From Acidaminococcus fermentans (lineage in GTDB: Bacteria > Bacillota > Negativicutes > Acidaminococcales > Acidaminococcaceae), in assembly GCF_009696675.1 (NCBI RefSeq), contig NZ_VULN01000011.1, positions 25,042 to 89,041 on the forward strand: a DNA stretch of 64,000 nt, given 5' to 3'. The stretch's first letter is position 1; every line of letters starts with the position of its first letter. The translations under genes and the position numbers were made by a program. Shown here piece after piece: positions 1 to 8,233 of the stretch. Below the pieces are notes generated by a model, which was not told where the DNA came from, ran no database searches, and saw nothing but the letters and a program-made list of their open reading frames with translations.

Positions 1-1144
1 GGAGAGCGGCGGCTTCCGCCACGTTGGAGTAATTCCCGCCGGAACAGCCTCCGATGACCCCCTGCTGGACCTGGAGCTTCCCGTCCCGGATCTTGTCCGT
101 AAGGGTATAGGGAGCCCGTCCCTGGGACACTTCTTCCGCTTTCTTTTCCGTTTCCCGGAGGATGTCTTCCAGGTTGGCGTTCAGTTCATCGATGGTGTAG
201 GCGTTGGAAGGATGGAAAGGCAGGGCGATCATGGGCTTCACCTGGGACAGGTCCACCTGGATGCAGCCGTCATAATAGGCCACTTCTCCCGGATTCAGTT
301 CCTTGTAATCGGCCTCCCGGTGATGTTCCTTCAGGAAGGCCCGGGTATCTTCGTCAGTCCGCCAGATGGAGGACAGGCAGGTGGTTTCCGTGGTCATTAC
401 GTCCACCGCATTCCGGTAGTCCGTGGACATGGAGGAAACCCCGGGACCCACGAATTCCATCACTTTGTTCTTCACGTAGCCGTTCTTGAACACCGCCCGG
501 CACAGTGTCAGTGCAATGTCCTGAGGTCCCACCCAGGGCTGGGGCCGGCCGGTAAGATACACGGCCACCACTTCCGGGTAATCCGTATCCCAGGTGTCTC
601 CCAGGATCTGTTTGTCCAGTTCCCCGCCCCCTTCGCCTACGGCTAGAGTCCCCAGGGCCCCGTACCGGGTATGGGAGTCGGAACCCAGGATCATCTTCCC
701 GCAGCCGGCGTGCATTTCCCGCATGTACTGGTGGATCACGGCTACATGGGGCGGTACGAAGATGCCCCCGTATTTCTGGGCGGCGGTGAGGCCGAAGAGA
801 TGGTCGTCCTCATTGATGGTGCCTCCCACGGCACACAGGGAATTGTGGCAGCAGGTGAGCACATAGGGCATGGGGAAATGGTCCATGCCGGAAGCCCGGG
901 CGGTCTGGATGATCCCCACATAGGTCAGGTCGTGGGAAGTGAGGGCGTCATAGCGGATCTTTAGATGATCCGGGGAACCGCTGGTGTTGTGGTCCTGGAG
1001 GATACCCCAGGCAATGGTCCCCTTCCGGCCTTCTTCCCTGTCCAGTTTCCGGCCCAGTTTCTGTTCTCCCAGGGCCTTGTTCTCTTCCGGGATCAGGTCC
1101 CGGCCGTTCAGCAGATATGCACCGTTTTTCGTCAGTTCAATCAT
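1..1144 (-). CDS. Aconitase-family hydratase (N-terminal half, runs off the left edge)
   Basis: The reverse strand is open for 381 codons from an ATG at 1144 to the window edge. This is about the first half of an aconitase-superfamily enzyme of the branch usually annotated as 'hydratase' (YbhJ-like, around 750 residues). Seen directly: [12 protein letters not shown] at residues 154-165, the substrate-contacting DSH segment of the family, and IGGCSGG at 364-370, where Cys367 sits at the place of the first [4Fe-4S] cysteine ligand. The two later cluster cysteines of aconitases would lie outside the window. GAGGTG lies 6 nt before the start. It is the last visible gene of a minus-strand operon with a MatC-type transporter and a PrpF-type isomerase. 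The likely substrate is a C6 tricarboxylate such as cis-aconitate or citrate; this is inferred from context. Confidence 0.8.
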   Translation of the reverse strand, partial: MIELTKNGAYLLNGRDLIPEENKALGEQKLGRKLDREEGRKGTIAWGILQDHNTSGSPDHLKIRYDALTSHDLTYVGIIQTARASGMDHFPMPYVLTCCHNSLCAVGGTINEDDHLFGLTAAQKYGGIFVPPHVAVIHQYMREMHAGCGKMILGSDSHTRYGALGTLAVGEGGGELDKQILGDTWDTDYPEVVAVYLTGRPQPWVGPQDIALTLCRAVFKNGYVKNKVMEFVGPGVSSMSTDYRNAVDVMTTETTCLSSIWRTDEDTRAFLKEHHREADYKELNPGEVAYYDGCIQVDLSQVKPMIALPFHPSNAYTIDELNANLEDILRETEKKAEEVSQGRAPYTLTDKIRDGKLQVQQGVIGGCSGGNYSNVAEAAAL

Positions 1145-1165
1145 TTCATTCACCTCATGGATAGA

Positions 1166-2437
1166 TTACAGGAACAGGCCGCCCAGGAAGAATACATGCA
1201 GGGCTGCCATAATTACATTGATGCCCACATTGGCCACACTGAGCAGGAACAGGGTCTTGAACATTTTGTTCATCTCGTAGGTGGTGGTTTCCTTGGCTGC
1301 GGAATAGGAGGACATGATGATGGCCCCGCCGGTGGACAGAGGGCTGATGGCCGCCGCAAAGGAGGTGGCGGTAATGGCGGAGATCAATTCCACGTAGCTG
1401 ACGCTGCCTCCGAAGGTACCGGTGATCTGGTGAGCGATAGGATACAGAGCCGGCATGACCACACCGGTGGTGGAGCTGACCCAGGACAGGATCCCGGAAG
1501 TCGCGGCCATAATGGGCACGGCGGTGGAAGCGGTCATAAAGGAAGCCAGGAAGTCGGACACCAGTTTGATGCCTCCCAGTTTGGTGATCACGCTGACCAG
1601 CATCCCCACCCCGCAGATCAGCATCAGGGTGCCCCAGGGAATCTGGCGGATGGCCTGTTTTTCGTCAGCGCATTTCAGGAGGATCAGCACGGCAGCCGCC
1701 ACAAAGGCGAACAGGCCCGTATCCATCTTGAAGCCGATGCAGAAGATGACCATGACGGCAATGGCGCCCATGGTGATTTTCTGTTCCCGGTTGAAAGCGG
1801 GAATGTCGGACAGTTTCAGCGGGTTGTCCCCATTCACCTTGTACCCTTTGTACAGCAGGTAGACAACCACCGTGAACACAAAGCCGGACAACAGGGTGGT
1901 CAGGAACAGGTGGAGGCCGAAGCCGTCGATGCCATAAGGTTCCGACAGGTTCCGGGCCAGGATCCCGGTAAGGGACAGGGGAGAAGCGCAGCCGGCGTTG
2001 GCCCCCAGTTTGGCGTACAGAGCCGTGGCCATAGGGTTGATCTTCAGCTCAAAGGCCAGGTACACGGCGAAGGTGGTCATCAGGATCCCGGCGGCAATGT
2101 GGCCGGGTCCGATGGAAGAGATGAAGGCGCTGAGCACAAACATCAGGATGGGGATCAGGTAGGTCCGTTTCCCCACCAGAGCTACCACTTTTTTGGAAAA
2201 CAGATCCAGTGTGCCGTTGGCGGAAGCCATGCCGAACAGGAAGGTGACCCCTACCAGGGTTACGAACATGGAGCTGGAGAACCCGCTGACAATGGCCTTG
2301 GCCGAAAGGTTCCCCGCCATACCCAGCAGGAAGGCGGCCCCCACAGAGAAGAAACCGATGTTGATTTTTTTGATGAACCCTACGGCGACCACCAGGGCCA
2401 GCACCAGCAGGGAAATTACGCTGAAGTCCATATCCAT
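1166..2437 (-). CDS. MatC/IT-superfamily carboxylate transporter
   Basis: A 423-residue, very hydrophobic protein with about eleven or twelve membrane spans, similar to the MatC-type dicarboxylate carriers of the ion transporter superfamily. The N-terminus begins with a membrane helix, there is a short polar loop near residues 200-220, and two symmetry-related segments rich in G, S, T and P (ISSIGPGHIAAG near 110 and SWVSSTTGVVMPALYP near 310) match the substrate and cation sites of this fold. AAAGGAGA is close upstream of the ATG. It lies 21 bp before the hydratase and 18 bp after the isomerase, so the three are probably co-transcribed. The inferred job is import of the di- or tricarboxylate that the two flanking enzymes convert; the exact substrate cannot be read from sequence. 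Confidence 0.75.
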   Translation of the reverse strand: MDMDFSVISLLVLALVVAVGFIKKINIGFFSVGAAFLLGMAGNLSAKAIVSGFSSSMFVTLVGVTFLFGMASANGTLDLFSKKVVALVGKRTYLIPILMFVLSAFISSIGPGHIAAGILMTTFAVYLAFELKINPMATALYAKLGANAGCASPLSLTGILARNLSEPYGIDGFGLHLFLTTLLSGFVFTVVVYLLYKGYKVNGDNPLKLSDIPAFNREQKITMGAIAVMVIFCIGFKMDTGLFAFVAAAVLILLKCADEKQAIRQIPWGTLMLICGVGMLVSVITKLGGIKLVSDFLASFMTASTAVPIMAATSGILSWVSSTTGVVMPALYPIAHQITGTFGGSVSYVELISAITATSFAAAISPLSTGGAIIMSSYSAAKETTTYEMNKMFKTLFLLSVANVGINVIMAALHVFFLGGLFL

Positions 2438-2455
2438 TCTCCTTTTTCTTCTGTA

Positions 2456-3598
2456 TCAGACCCGTACCCGGGCCAGGCCTTCCAACAGCAGGTTGGCTGT
2501 CCGGTACCCGAAGGTATCCAGGATTTCCGGCACCGTTCCATTTTCCTTCCAGTCCACTCCGCAGGGCAGGATCCCTCCCGGATGACCGATCCGGATGTTC
2601 TGGAGATCCCCTTCCGGACGGAACACCTGCCGGACCAGGGTGCCGGGGACCGCTGCAGCGGCCGCGGTGCACATGGCTCCCGTCATGGCGTAACTGGGAT
2701 GAGCCTTCTGCATGGACATCATCCGGGCCACCAGGTCCACCTGGTCAGCCTTTATGGTTTCCCCTGCCGAAGTGGTGTAGGCGGCAGGAGGAGCCACCAG
2801 TGTCATCTTGGGCAGTCCCGGAGTCACCCAGGCCGCTTCTTCCGGTTTCTCACAAAGTCCCAGCTTCACCGCTGCCAGGCCCCGGATGGTTTCCAGCAGC
2901 CGGAGCAGTTCCGGATCTCCGTTGATGGCATCGGGCAGTTCCGTTCCCGTAAGACCCAGGTCAGCAGCCCGGACAAATACCAGAGGGTTGGCCGCATCCA
3001 CCAGGGATACTTCCACCGGACCCTTCCCCGGTACTTCCAGCACATCCACCGGGTTCCCGGTGGGCAGCAGCCCTTTCCCCAGGGTCCCCGCCGGTTCCAC
3101 GAACCGGAGTTTCAACGGAGACGCCGTCCCCGGCACCCCGGCGATCCGGAATTCTCCCTCATACTGGACCTGCCCGTCACGGGTGGGGACTTCTTCCTGG
3201 ATCACCTTGCCGGTGTTGGTGTTGTAGATCCGCACCAGGGTAGTGCCTTCCAGAGCCGGCACCAGTTTCTTTTCAATGGCGAAAGGCCCGACCCCGGAAG
3301 AAATGTTGCCGCAGTTGCCTCCGTAGCTGACCACCGCCTTGTCCACGGAAACCTGGGCGAAGGTGTAATCCACATCCGCGTCAGGCCGGTCCGATTTCCG
3401 GAGGATGGCCACCTTGCTGGTCACCGACTGGCTGCCTCCCAGTCCGTCGATCTGTTTCTTGTCCGGGCTTCCCATGAGCCGCAGCAGCAGGGCATCCCAC
3501 TGTTTCCGATTGGCCGGAAGATCCTTTTCCAGCAGATAGACCCCTTTGCTGGTGCCTCCCCGCAGTATCGTTACCGGCAGTTTGTATGCTTTCTCCAT
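2456..3598 (-). CDS. PrpF-family isomerase (aconitate/methylaconitate isomerase-like)
   Basis: A 380-residue protein of the PrpF family, which has a doubled diaminopimelate-epimerase fold and moves the double bond of unsaturated tri- or dicarboxylates (2-methylaconitate, trans-aconitate, 3-methylitaconate, 4-oxalomesaconate). Seen: the family start LRGGTSKGVYL (residues 12-22), Lys62 in SVTSKVAI and Cys96 in GGNCGNIS, which align with the catalytic Lys and Cys known from PrpF. GGGAGGT lies upstream of the ATG. It is the promoter-proximal gene of the operon with the transporter and the aconitase-family hydratase. Prp genes (citrate synthase-like, methylisocitrate lyase) are absent, so a propionate methylcitrate role is unlikely. 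Conversion of trans- to cis-aconitate is my preferred reading; a citraconate or itaconate-type substrate remains possible. Confidence 0.8.
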   Translation of the reverse strand: MEKAYKLPVTILRGGTSKGVYLLEKDLPANRKQWDALLLRLMGSPDKKQIDGLGGSQSVTSKVAILRKSDRPDADVDYTFAQVSVDKAVVSYGGNCGNISSGVGPFAIEKKLVPALEGTTLVRIYNTNTGKVIQEEVPTRDGQVQYEGEFRIAGVPGTASPLKLRFVEPAGTLGKGLLPTGNPVDVLEVPGKGPVEVSLVDAANPLVFVRAADLGLTGTELPDAINGDPELLRLLETIRGLAAVKLGLCEKPEEAAWVTPGLPKMTLVAPPAAYTTSAGETIKADQVDLVARMMSMQKAHPSYAMTGAMCTAAAAAVPGTLVRQVFRPEGDLQNIRIGHPGGILPCGVDWKENGTVPEILDTFGYRTANLLLEGLARVRV

Positions 3599-3932
3599 GT
3601 TTCTGTACCTCCCTGGATTCCTGAACTCCGTTCTTTCGTTGACTCTATGGTACCAGAATTTTCAGAATGGGTTAAATTCATCTTTTATCAGTTCATCATG
3701 AATTTAATTCATGGTTTTAGACCCAAATTTACGAAGAAAAGCTTTTTTCTGAACAGTACTTTTTATAAAATCAGTTATTTTGTCACTTTTTATCCGCTTG
3801 AAGGGTTCTGTACAGAAAGAAAAGAGAATTTTTGTATTTTCAGTACAATAAAAACAATTCATGTTTTCTATATTAGCTATGGTTTTCAGGAATGATCCAG
3901 GGTATAATCAAAGAAAAAACAAGGAGGATGCC
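3599..3932. promoter_or_regulatory. Divergent control region between the PrpF operon and its LysR regulator
   Basis: A 334-bp AT-rich stretch without a gene between divergent transcription units. Seen: a perfect 12-bp palindrome TTCTGTACAGAA at 3806-3817, with related words CTGAACAGTAC near 3750 and CAGTACAATA near 3840. For the LysR gene a TATAAT lies at 3903-3908 and AAGGAGG at 3921-3927. No convincing -35/-10 pair was found for the minus-strand operon. LysR proteins normally bind such shared regions, so the palindrome is a candidate operator. Confidence 0.5.
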
Positions 3933-4841
3933 ATGGATTTCAAAGAACTGAACTATGTGCTGGCCATTGCCCGGCACCAGAACATCACCAAGGCAGCAGA
4001 AGCCCTCCATCTCACCCAGCCCACCCTGTCCAAATTCCTGAAGGCCCTGGAAACAGAACTCCACCAGCCTCTGTTCCAGCGTCTGGGGAACCGGTACCAG
4101 CCCACCTACGCCGGGGAGCGGTACCTCCAGCGGGCCCGGGAGATCCTGGAGGCCAAACGGGCCCTGGACCAGGAAATGGGGGATATTATCAAGAACAACG
4201 AAGGGTATCTGAAAATCGGATTTCCCACCATGCGGGGCACCTATATGCTGCCCATCACCCTGCCCCTGTTCCATGAAAAATACCCCAATGTACGGATTGA
4301 CGTCCACGAGGCCAATTCGGACCATCTGGTCCGGCTGCTCCTGGACGGGGACATCGATCTGGCCTTTTTCAACTACCTGGACCCGGAGCCCGGGCTGGCC
4401 ACTACGGTGATCAGCCGGGAGGAAGTGGTGCTGGTGATGCACAAAGACAGTGAATTCACCCGATACGGACAGAAGAAGAAGGACTGCCGGTATCCCCATA
4501 TGGACCTGCGGCTCCTGAAGGACCAGGGGTTCATCGTCCAGAACCCCAGCCAGCGGACCCGGCAGGTGGTGGACCGGCTGTTCCGGCAGCAGCACCTGGA
4601 GCCCCGGATCATCCTGGAAACCAAGAACATCCAGGCAGAAGCGGAACTGGCGGCCCGGGGCTACGGGTTCACCTTCATCACCGAGACCCATCTGAAGTAC
4701 ATCCCGGACCGGAGCCAGCTGGCCCCGTTTTCCGTAGGCAGTCCCAACACTACGGTTACCTTCGTGGCCGCCTACCGGAAAAACGGCTACCTCCCCTTCC
4801 ACGCCCAGGAGTATATCAAAATCGTGAAGGAGTTTACGTAA
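3933..4841 (+). CDS. LysR-family transcriptional regulator
   Basis: A 302-residue LysR-type regulator. An N-terminal winged helix-turn-helix (residues about 4-62, recognition segment TKAAEALHLTQPTLSKFLKA) is followed by the periplasmic-binding-protein-like effector domain (about 92-295). The open frame extends 24 codons further upstream, but ATG 3933 is chosen because AAGGAGG precedes it by 5 nt and the protein then starts like its family (MDFKELNYV). It is divergent from the PrpF-transporter-hydratase operon, the usual arrangement for a local activator sensing the pathway substrate. The effector (perhaps aconitate or citrate) is inferred only. Confidence 0.9.
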   Translation: MDFKELNYVLAIARHQNITKAAEALHLTQPTLSKFLKALETELHQPLFQRLGNRYQPTYAGERYLQRAREILEAKRALDQEMGDIIKNNEGYLKIGFPTMRGTYMLPITLPLFHEKYPNVRIDVHEANSDHLVRLLLDGDIDLAFFNYLDPEPGLATTVISREEVVLVMHKDSEFTRYGQKKKDCRYPHMDLRLLKDQGFIVQNPSQRTRQVVDRLFRQQHLEPRIILETKNIQAEAELAARGYGFTFITETHLKYIPDRSQLAPFSVGSPNTTVTFVAAYRKNGYLPFHAQEYIKIVKEFT

Positions 4842-4844
4842 AAA

Positions 4845-4891
4845 AGAGGATGCTGCACGCGCAAAAAACACACGTGCAGCATCCTCTTTTT
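4845..4891. terminator. Terminator after the LysR gene
   Basis: A 15-bp perfect stem (AGAGGATGCTGCACG and its complement, 13-nt loop) directly after the LysR stop codon, followed by five T. A run of A on the 5' side makes it usable from both strands. It contains the TGCTGCA core also seen in other hairpins of this window. Confidence 0.8.
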
Positions 4892-4907
4892 GTCAACGGT
4901 CAACGAT

Positions 4908-4935
4908 GGGGTGCTGCGTGCAGCACCCCTTTTTC
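4908..4935. terminator. Second hairpin between convergent genes
   Basis: GGGGTGCTGC and GCAGCACCCC separated by only GT, followed by five T on the plus strand. It reaches the stop codon of the minus-strand ADP-ribosylglycohydrolase gene. Member of the repeated hairpin family described in the findings. Confidence 0.7.
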
Positions 4936-5710
4936 ACTTCACCATCTCCCGCATCTCCGGCAGATAGTACTTTCTTCCCTCTTCCAGGATCTGTGCCGGG
5001 ATGCCGAAGAAGGGTTCGGCGATGCTGCCGGCCATGGCGGCCAGGGTGTCCGTATCCCCGCCCAGGGACACGGCGTTCCGGAGGGCGTCTTCAAAATCTT
5101 CCGCCTCCAGGAAGCTTTCCAGAGCCTGGGGCACAGAGCCTTCACAGGTGGCATCCCCCTGATAGCTGTCCCGGATCTCCTCCAGCCGGAAATCCAGGGG
5201 ATAGTACTGGCGCAAATAGGTACGGATCTGGTCCTTGTTCTTGTGCTGCCGGGCCAGGAACACCGCCCCGGCCACAGCCCGGGCCGCCCGGTAGGAATCC
5301 GGATGGTTGTGGGTCACCTGGCAGGACAATACCGCCAGATGCTGGGCCTCTTCCAGGGTGGAGGCGAACCACCCTGCCGGGGATACCCGCATGGCCGCTC
5401 CGTTGCCGAAGCTGCCATAGGGCCCCAGAGACGGATCACGGAGCCACAGCCGGAATTTGCCCCCGAACCCGGCATTGGGATACTTCTGCCCCAGGTTCCG
5501 CATTTCCCGGGCCAGAAGGGGCAGCACTGTATCCGCCTCCAGCAGTTTCCCGGCCTGTTGGGCCTCCCCAAAGGCCCTTGCCACCGCCAGGGTCATAAGG
5601 GAATCGTCCGTTGCCCGGCAGCCGGGACCGAACAGGGGAAATTTCTTCCCTTTGTGCCCGGACCATTCATAAACCGATCCCACAATATCTCCGATAAATG
5701 CCCCTTCCAT
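4934..5710 (-). CDS. ADP-ribosylglycohydrolase family protein
   Basis: A 258-residue protein of the DraG/ARH family, which removes ADP-ribose from proteins or small acceptors using two Mg ions. Seen: MEGAFIGDIVGSVYEW at the N-terminus, TDDSLMTLAVA near residue 35 (first metal-binding TDDS motif), the glycine-rich SFGNGAAMRVSP near 95, and SLGGDTDTLAAMAG near 212 (second metal motif GGDTD). All expected metal ligands are present. Start 5710 is used because TAGGAGGT precedes it; a 20-codon upstream extension overlaps the end of xth and has no family similarity. The gene follows xth by 10 bp, so they are probably one transcript. The natural substrate is not deducible. Confidence 0.85.
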   Translation of the reverse strand: MEGAFIGDIVGSVYEWSGHKGKKFPLFGPGCRATDDSLMTLAVARAFGEAQQAGKLLEADTVLPLLAREMRNLGQKYPNAGFGGKFRLWLRDPSLGPYGSFGNGAAMRVSPAGWFASTLEEAQHLAVLSCQVTHNHPDSYRAARAVAGAVFLARQHKNKDQIRTYLRQYYPLDFRLEEIRDSYQGDATCEGSVPQALESFLEAEDFEDALRNAVSLGGDTDTLAAMAGSIAEPFFGIPAQILEEGRKYYLPEMREMVK

Positions 5711-5720
5711 CCTGTACCTC

Positions 5721-6473
5721 CTATTTCCACTCCAATTCCACCGGGCAGTGGTCGCTGCCCATGACTTCATTGTGGATGATCACGTCCTGGATCCGGTCTT
5801 TCCCGTTCTGGGACACCAGGAAATAGTCGATCCGCCACCCGGCGTTCCGTTCCCGGGCCTTGAACATGTAGGACCACCAGGTGTAGGCACCGGTCTTGTC
5901 CGGATACAGGCTCCGGAAGGCATCCACGAACCCGTGTTCCAGGAACTGCTGGAACTTGGCCCGTTCCTCGTCCGAGAACCCTGCGTTCTTGTGGTTGCTG
6001 TCCGGATTCTTCAGATCGATGGGCTGGGCGGCCACGTTCATGTCCCCGCAGACAATCACCGGCTTCTGTTCTGCCAGTCTGGCGCAGTAGTCCTGGAACA
6101 CGTCCTCCCAGTCCATCCGGTAGTCCAGCCGGGTAAGCCCCCGCTGGGAATTGGGGGTGTACACGTTCACCAGGATGAAATCCGGGTATTCGGCGGTGAT
6201 CACCCGGCCTTCCTGGTCGTGTTCCGCAAGGCCCAGGCCGTAGGTCACTTTCAGGGGTTCCGTCTTGGAAAAAATGGCGGTGCCGGAATAGCCCTTTTTC
6301 ACCGCGCTGTTCCAGTATTCATGGTAGCCGGGGAACTGGAAATCCGCCTGTTCCCGCTGCATCTTGGTTTCCTGGACGCAGACAATGTCCCCGTCCGCCT
6401 CTTTCATAAAATCAGCAAAGCCTTTGTTCATACAGGCCCGGAGGCCATTTACATTCCAGGTGATCAGTTTCAT
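5721..6473 (-). CDS. xth: Exodeoxyribonuclease III / AP endonuclease
   Basis: A 250-residue enzyme of the ExoIII/APE1 exonuclease-endonuclease-phosphatase fold, acting in base-excision repair on abasic sites and 3' ends. Seen: MKLITWNVNGLRA at the start (Asn for metal), QETKMQ near residue 36 (catalytic Glu), the segment around CGDMNVA near 148 (Asp and Asn), SDEERAKF, and GSDHCPVELEW at the C-terminus with the catalytic Asp-His pair. The length is normal. ATG 6473 follows GAGGTATACCC; a longer frame upstream enters the palindromic repeat and is not coding. The palindromic repeat 6544-6711 lies just upstream. Confidence 0.95.
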   Translation of the reverse strand: MKLITWNVNGLRACMNKGFADFMKEADGDIVCVQETKMQREQADFQFPGYHEYWNSAVKKGYSGTAIFSKTEPLKVTYGLGLAEHDQEGRVITAEYPDFILVNVYTPNSQRGLTRLDYRMDWEDVFQDYCARLAEQKPVIVCGDMNVAAQPIDLKNPDSNHKNAGFSDEERAKFQQFLEHGFVDAFRSLYPDKTGAYTWWSYMFKARERNAGWRIDYFLVSQNGKDRIQDVIIHNEVMGSDHCPVELEWK

Positions 6474-6543
6474 GGGTATACCTCGTTTGTCTTTTATCGT
6501 GAATCGTTGGTCAAAGGATACGGCGCCGAACAAATGGCGGCGC

Positions 6544-6711
6544 CTAACCCACCACCATTGCGCAGGCGCAACGGTCCCCCGCCCTTGAAAAGGGCGGATA
6601 TACTGCACGCCGGGCTGCGCCCTTGTGCATAAAGCAATGGGCCGCAGGCCCGAGCCCCTATCCGCCCTTTTCAAGGGCGGGGGACCAGCCGCAAGGCTGG
6701 TGGTGGGTTAG
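6544..6711. repeat. Palindromic intergenic element, copy A
   Basis: A 168-bp element with nested inverted repeats. The ends are CTAACCCACCACC and its complement. An inner perfect 28-bp inverted repeat spans 6572-6599 and 6660-6687 and begins GGTCCCCCGCCC. Two small hairpins (TTGCG/CGCAA on the left, AGCC/GGCT on the right) sit between outer and inner repeats. A near copy lies at 40513-40682. The remainder of the gap 6474-6777 holds no gene. It has no open frame that could be a transposase. Confidence 0.85.
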
Positions 6712-6739
6712 CAGCCCCCGGCTGCGTTTCCATTCATCG

Positions 6740-6760
6740 CCATCTGCCCCGGGCAGATGG
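6740..6760. repeat. CCATCTGCC hairpin, first copy
   Basis: CCATCTGCCC and GGGCAGATGG around one C, followed by TCTCC and then words GACTAGAGACC and AGTGACTG. The same hairpin, same TCTCC flank and same words occur at 21605-21662. It lies 17 bp downstream of the stop codon of the minus-strand membrane protein gene. Confidence 0.6.
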
Positions 6761-6777
6761 TCTCCATGGACTGCGGA

Positions 6778-7494
6778 CTAGAGACCAGTGACTGTTTGCC
6801 TCTCCCCCAGCTCCGGAAAAATCCAGTTCAGGACCCCCAGCCAGGCTGCCCACAGAACCGGATACACCGGCTCCGGGAGGATGAATACGAAGGATGTGAG
6901 AAAGCTCCAGAAGGCCGCCGTAATGAGCAGCAGACCTCCGTTGAACAGCAGCCGGTGCTGGTAATGGGCACCGCAGCGGCAGTATTCCAGCCCCAGGGCC
7001 AGGTAGAACAGCTGCTGGAGGAAGGCCGCCCCCAGGGCTCCCTTGTCCGTGTCCCACACGGCCCACAGGGCCCCCAGTGTCATGAGCACCGGCCACAGTG
7101 TCCACAGGGCGCCCCGGGGCTGACGTATTTTCCGCCAGCCGAAGAAATGCCACACACTGTACCAGGTACAGGGCACTGTCACCAAAAACCACAGTTCCAG
7201 CAGGGGATATTCCACCCGCAGCGGCCAGGCCGCCGGAAACAGGTACAAAGTCCCCAGCACCAGGGCCACCGCGGCCAAATGCCAGGCTTTTTCCCTCTTC
7301 TTCAGCCGTTCGATCACCGGCAGGGCCAGCCACACCCCGGACCCCACCCAGAACAGCAGCACCAGTTTCAGAGGAAAATACCAGTCCAGGGCCGGAGTGG
7401 CAAAGGTGGTCAGGGTGTTGAACAGCAGCACCACCCAGAAAATCAGGTCCTTCCGCTGCCGGAGGATCAGTTTGCTCAGCTGCACCTTATCCAT
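6778..7494 (-). CDS. Hypothetical membrane protein
   Basis: A 238-residue protein not assigned to a family. Seven or so hydrophobic segments are visible (about residues 18-34, 42-60, 70-92, 98-118, 128-146, 155-172, 184-225), rich in Trp and Leu. The N-terminus (MDKVQLSKLILRQRKDL) is basic and likely cytoplasmic. The start overlaps the end of recO by 8 bp, which suggests translational coupling and the same transcript as phoH-ybeY-cdd-era-recO. No active-site motif is evident. Confidence 0.7.
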   Translation of the reverse strand: MDKVQLSKLILRQRKDLIFWVVLLFNTLTTFATPALDWYFPLKLVLLFWVGSGVWLALPVIERLKKREKAWHLAAVALVLGTLYLFPAAWPLRVEYPLLELWFLVTVPCTWYSVWHFFGWRKIRQPRGALWTLWPVLMTLGALWAVWDTDKGALGAAFLQQLFYLALGLEYCRCGAHYQHRLLFNGGLLLITAAFWSFLTSFVFILPEPVYPVLWAAWLGVLNWIFPELGERQTVTGL

Positions 7495-8233
7495 GGCTGG
7501 TTTTCTCCATTTTGGCCAGAAATTCCAGGCTCCGGAGGGGCCGGTCCGTCTGGTACAGGATGAACTGGTGGAGGATCTTCTCCATGGCCATCAGTTCCCG
7601 GCCCCGGACAGTGAAATCCGGAGGGGACGCCAGGTCCAAATGGAGCAGCCGGTCCATCAGGTCCCGGGTGGCCACCGTAAAGGGCAGTTCGTCCCCCATG
7701 GCACAGTTTTTGCACAAAAAGCCCCCCTGGACCAGGCTGAAATACCCGTCTTCCGTCACTGGTTCCCCGCAGCTGGTGCACTGGTCCAGGATGGGGTTCA
7801 GCCCGCACAGGGCCAGCAGCTTCAGCAGGGTGCTGTCGGTGACCAGCCGCCGGTTCCGCTTCCCCAAAAGACGGAAGGCTTCCAGCAGCAGCAGGAACAC
7901 CTCTTCCTGGGGTTCCTCATCCCCCAGGAGATGTTCCGCCGCTTCCCCGATAATGGCTCCGTAGGCCAGGTTCTCCCAGTCCATGGCAAGGGGCATCTCC
8001 AGGCTTTCACAGCTCCGGAGAGAAGCCACCTTCCTCCCTGGGGAAAGGCTCAGCCGGAGATGGGCAAAAGGCTGGACCAGGCGGCCGCTCTGGCTCCGGG
8101 GATAGGCCGCTCCATAGGCCACAAAGGGGATTTTGCCGTGTTCACGACAAAAGCAGACTGCGTATTTATCCGCAGTCTGCCAGTTTTTTACTCGGAGGAT
8201 CACTGCTTCGTCTTGAAACACTTCACTGCTCAT
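7487..8233 (-). CDS. recO: DNA repair protein RecO
   Basis: A 248-residue RecO, which loads RecA with RecF and RecR and anneals single strands. The N-terminal OB fold (residues about 1-80, with EAVILRVKNWQTADKYA and GKIPFVAYGA) is followed by a helical domain and a zinc-binding motif CTSCG near 153 and CKNC near 178. Length and order match the Firmicutes form. It sits directly after the CorC-like gene (11-bp overlap) and after era, its usual neighbour in Firmicutes. Confidence 0.92.
   Translation of the reverse strand: MSSEVFQDEAVILRVKNWQTADKYAVCFCREHGKIPFVAYGAAYPRSQSGRLVQPFAHLRLSLSPGRKVASLRSCESLEMPLAMDWENLAYGAIIGEAAEHLLGDEEPQEEVFLLLLEAFRLLGKRNRRLVTDSTLLKLLALCGLNPILDQCTSCGEPVTEDGYFSLVQGGFLCKNCAMGDELPFTVATRDLMDRLLHLDLASPPDFTVRGRELMAMEKILHQFILYQTDRPLRSLEFLAKMEKTSHG

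Noticed and set aside
2456..3598. Methylcitrate (propionate) pathway
   Set aside because: Apart from the PrpF-like gene, no prpB, prpC or prpD is nearby, and the hydratase and carrier point to a carboxylate uptake route.
965..3895. A 976-codon open frame on the plus strand
   Set aside because: It is antisense to the transporter and PrpF genes, has no ribosome binding site and reads as His/Gln/Gly-rich text. It arises from the strong third-position G/C bias of the real genes. The same holds for long antisense frames at 14131-15690, 15658-17781, 17684-19921, 34319-36793, 37245-39182, 45007-47229 and 53787-55763.
6544..6711. CRISPR array or insertion sequence
   Set aside because: The element is a single palindrome without direct repeats and spacers, and no transposase frame is in it or beside it.
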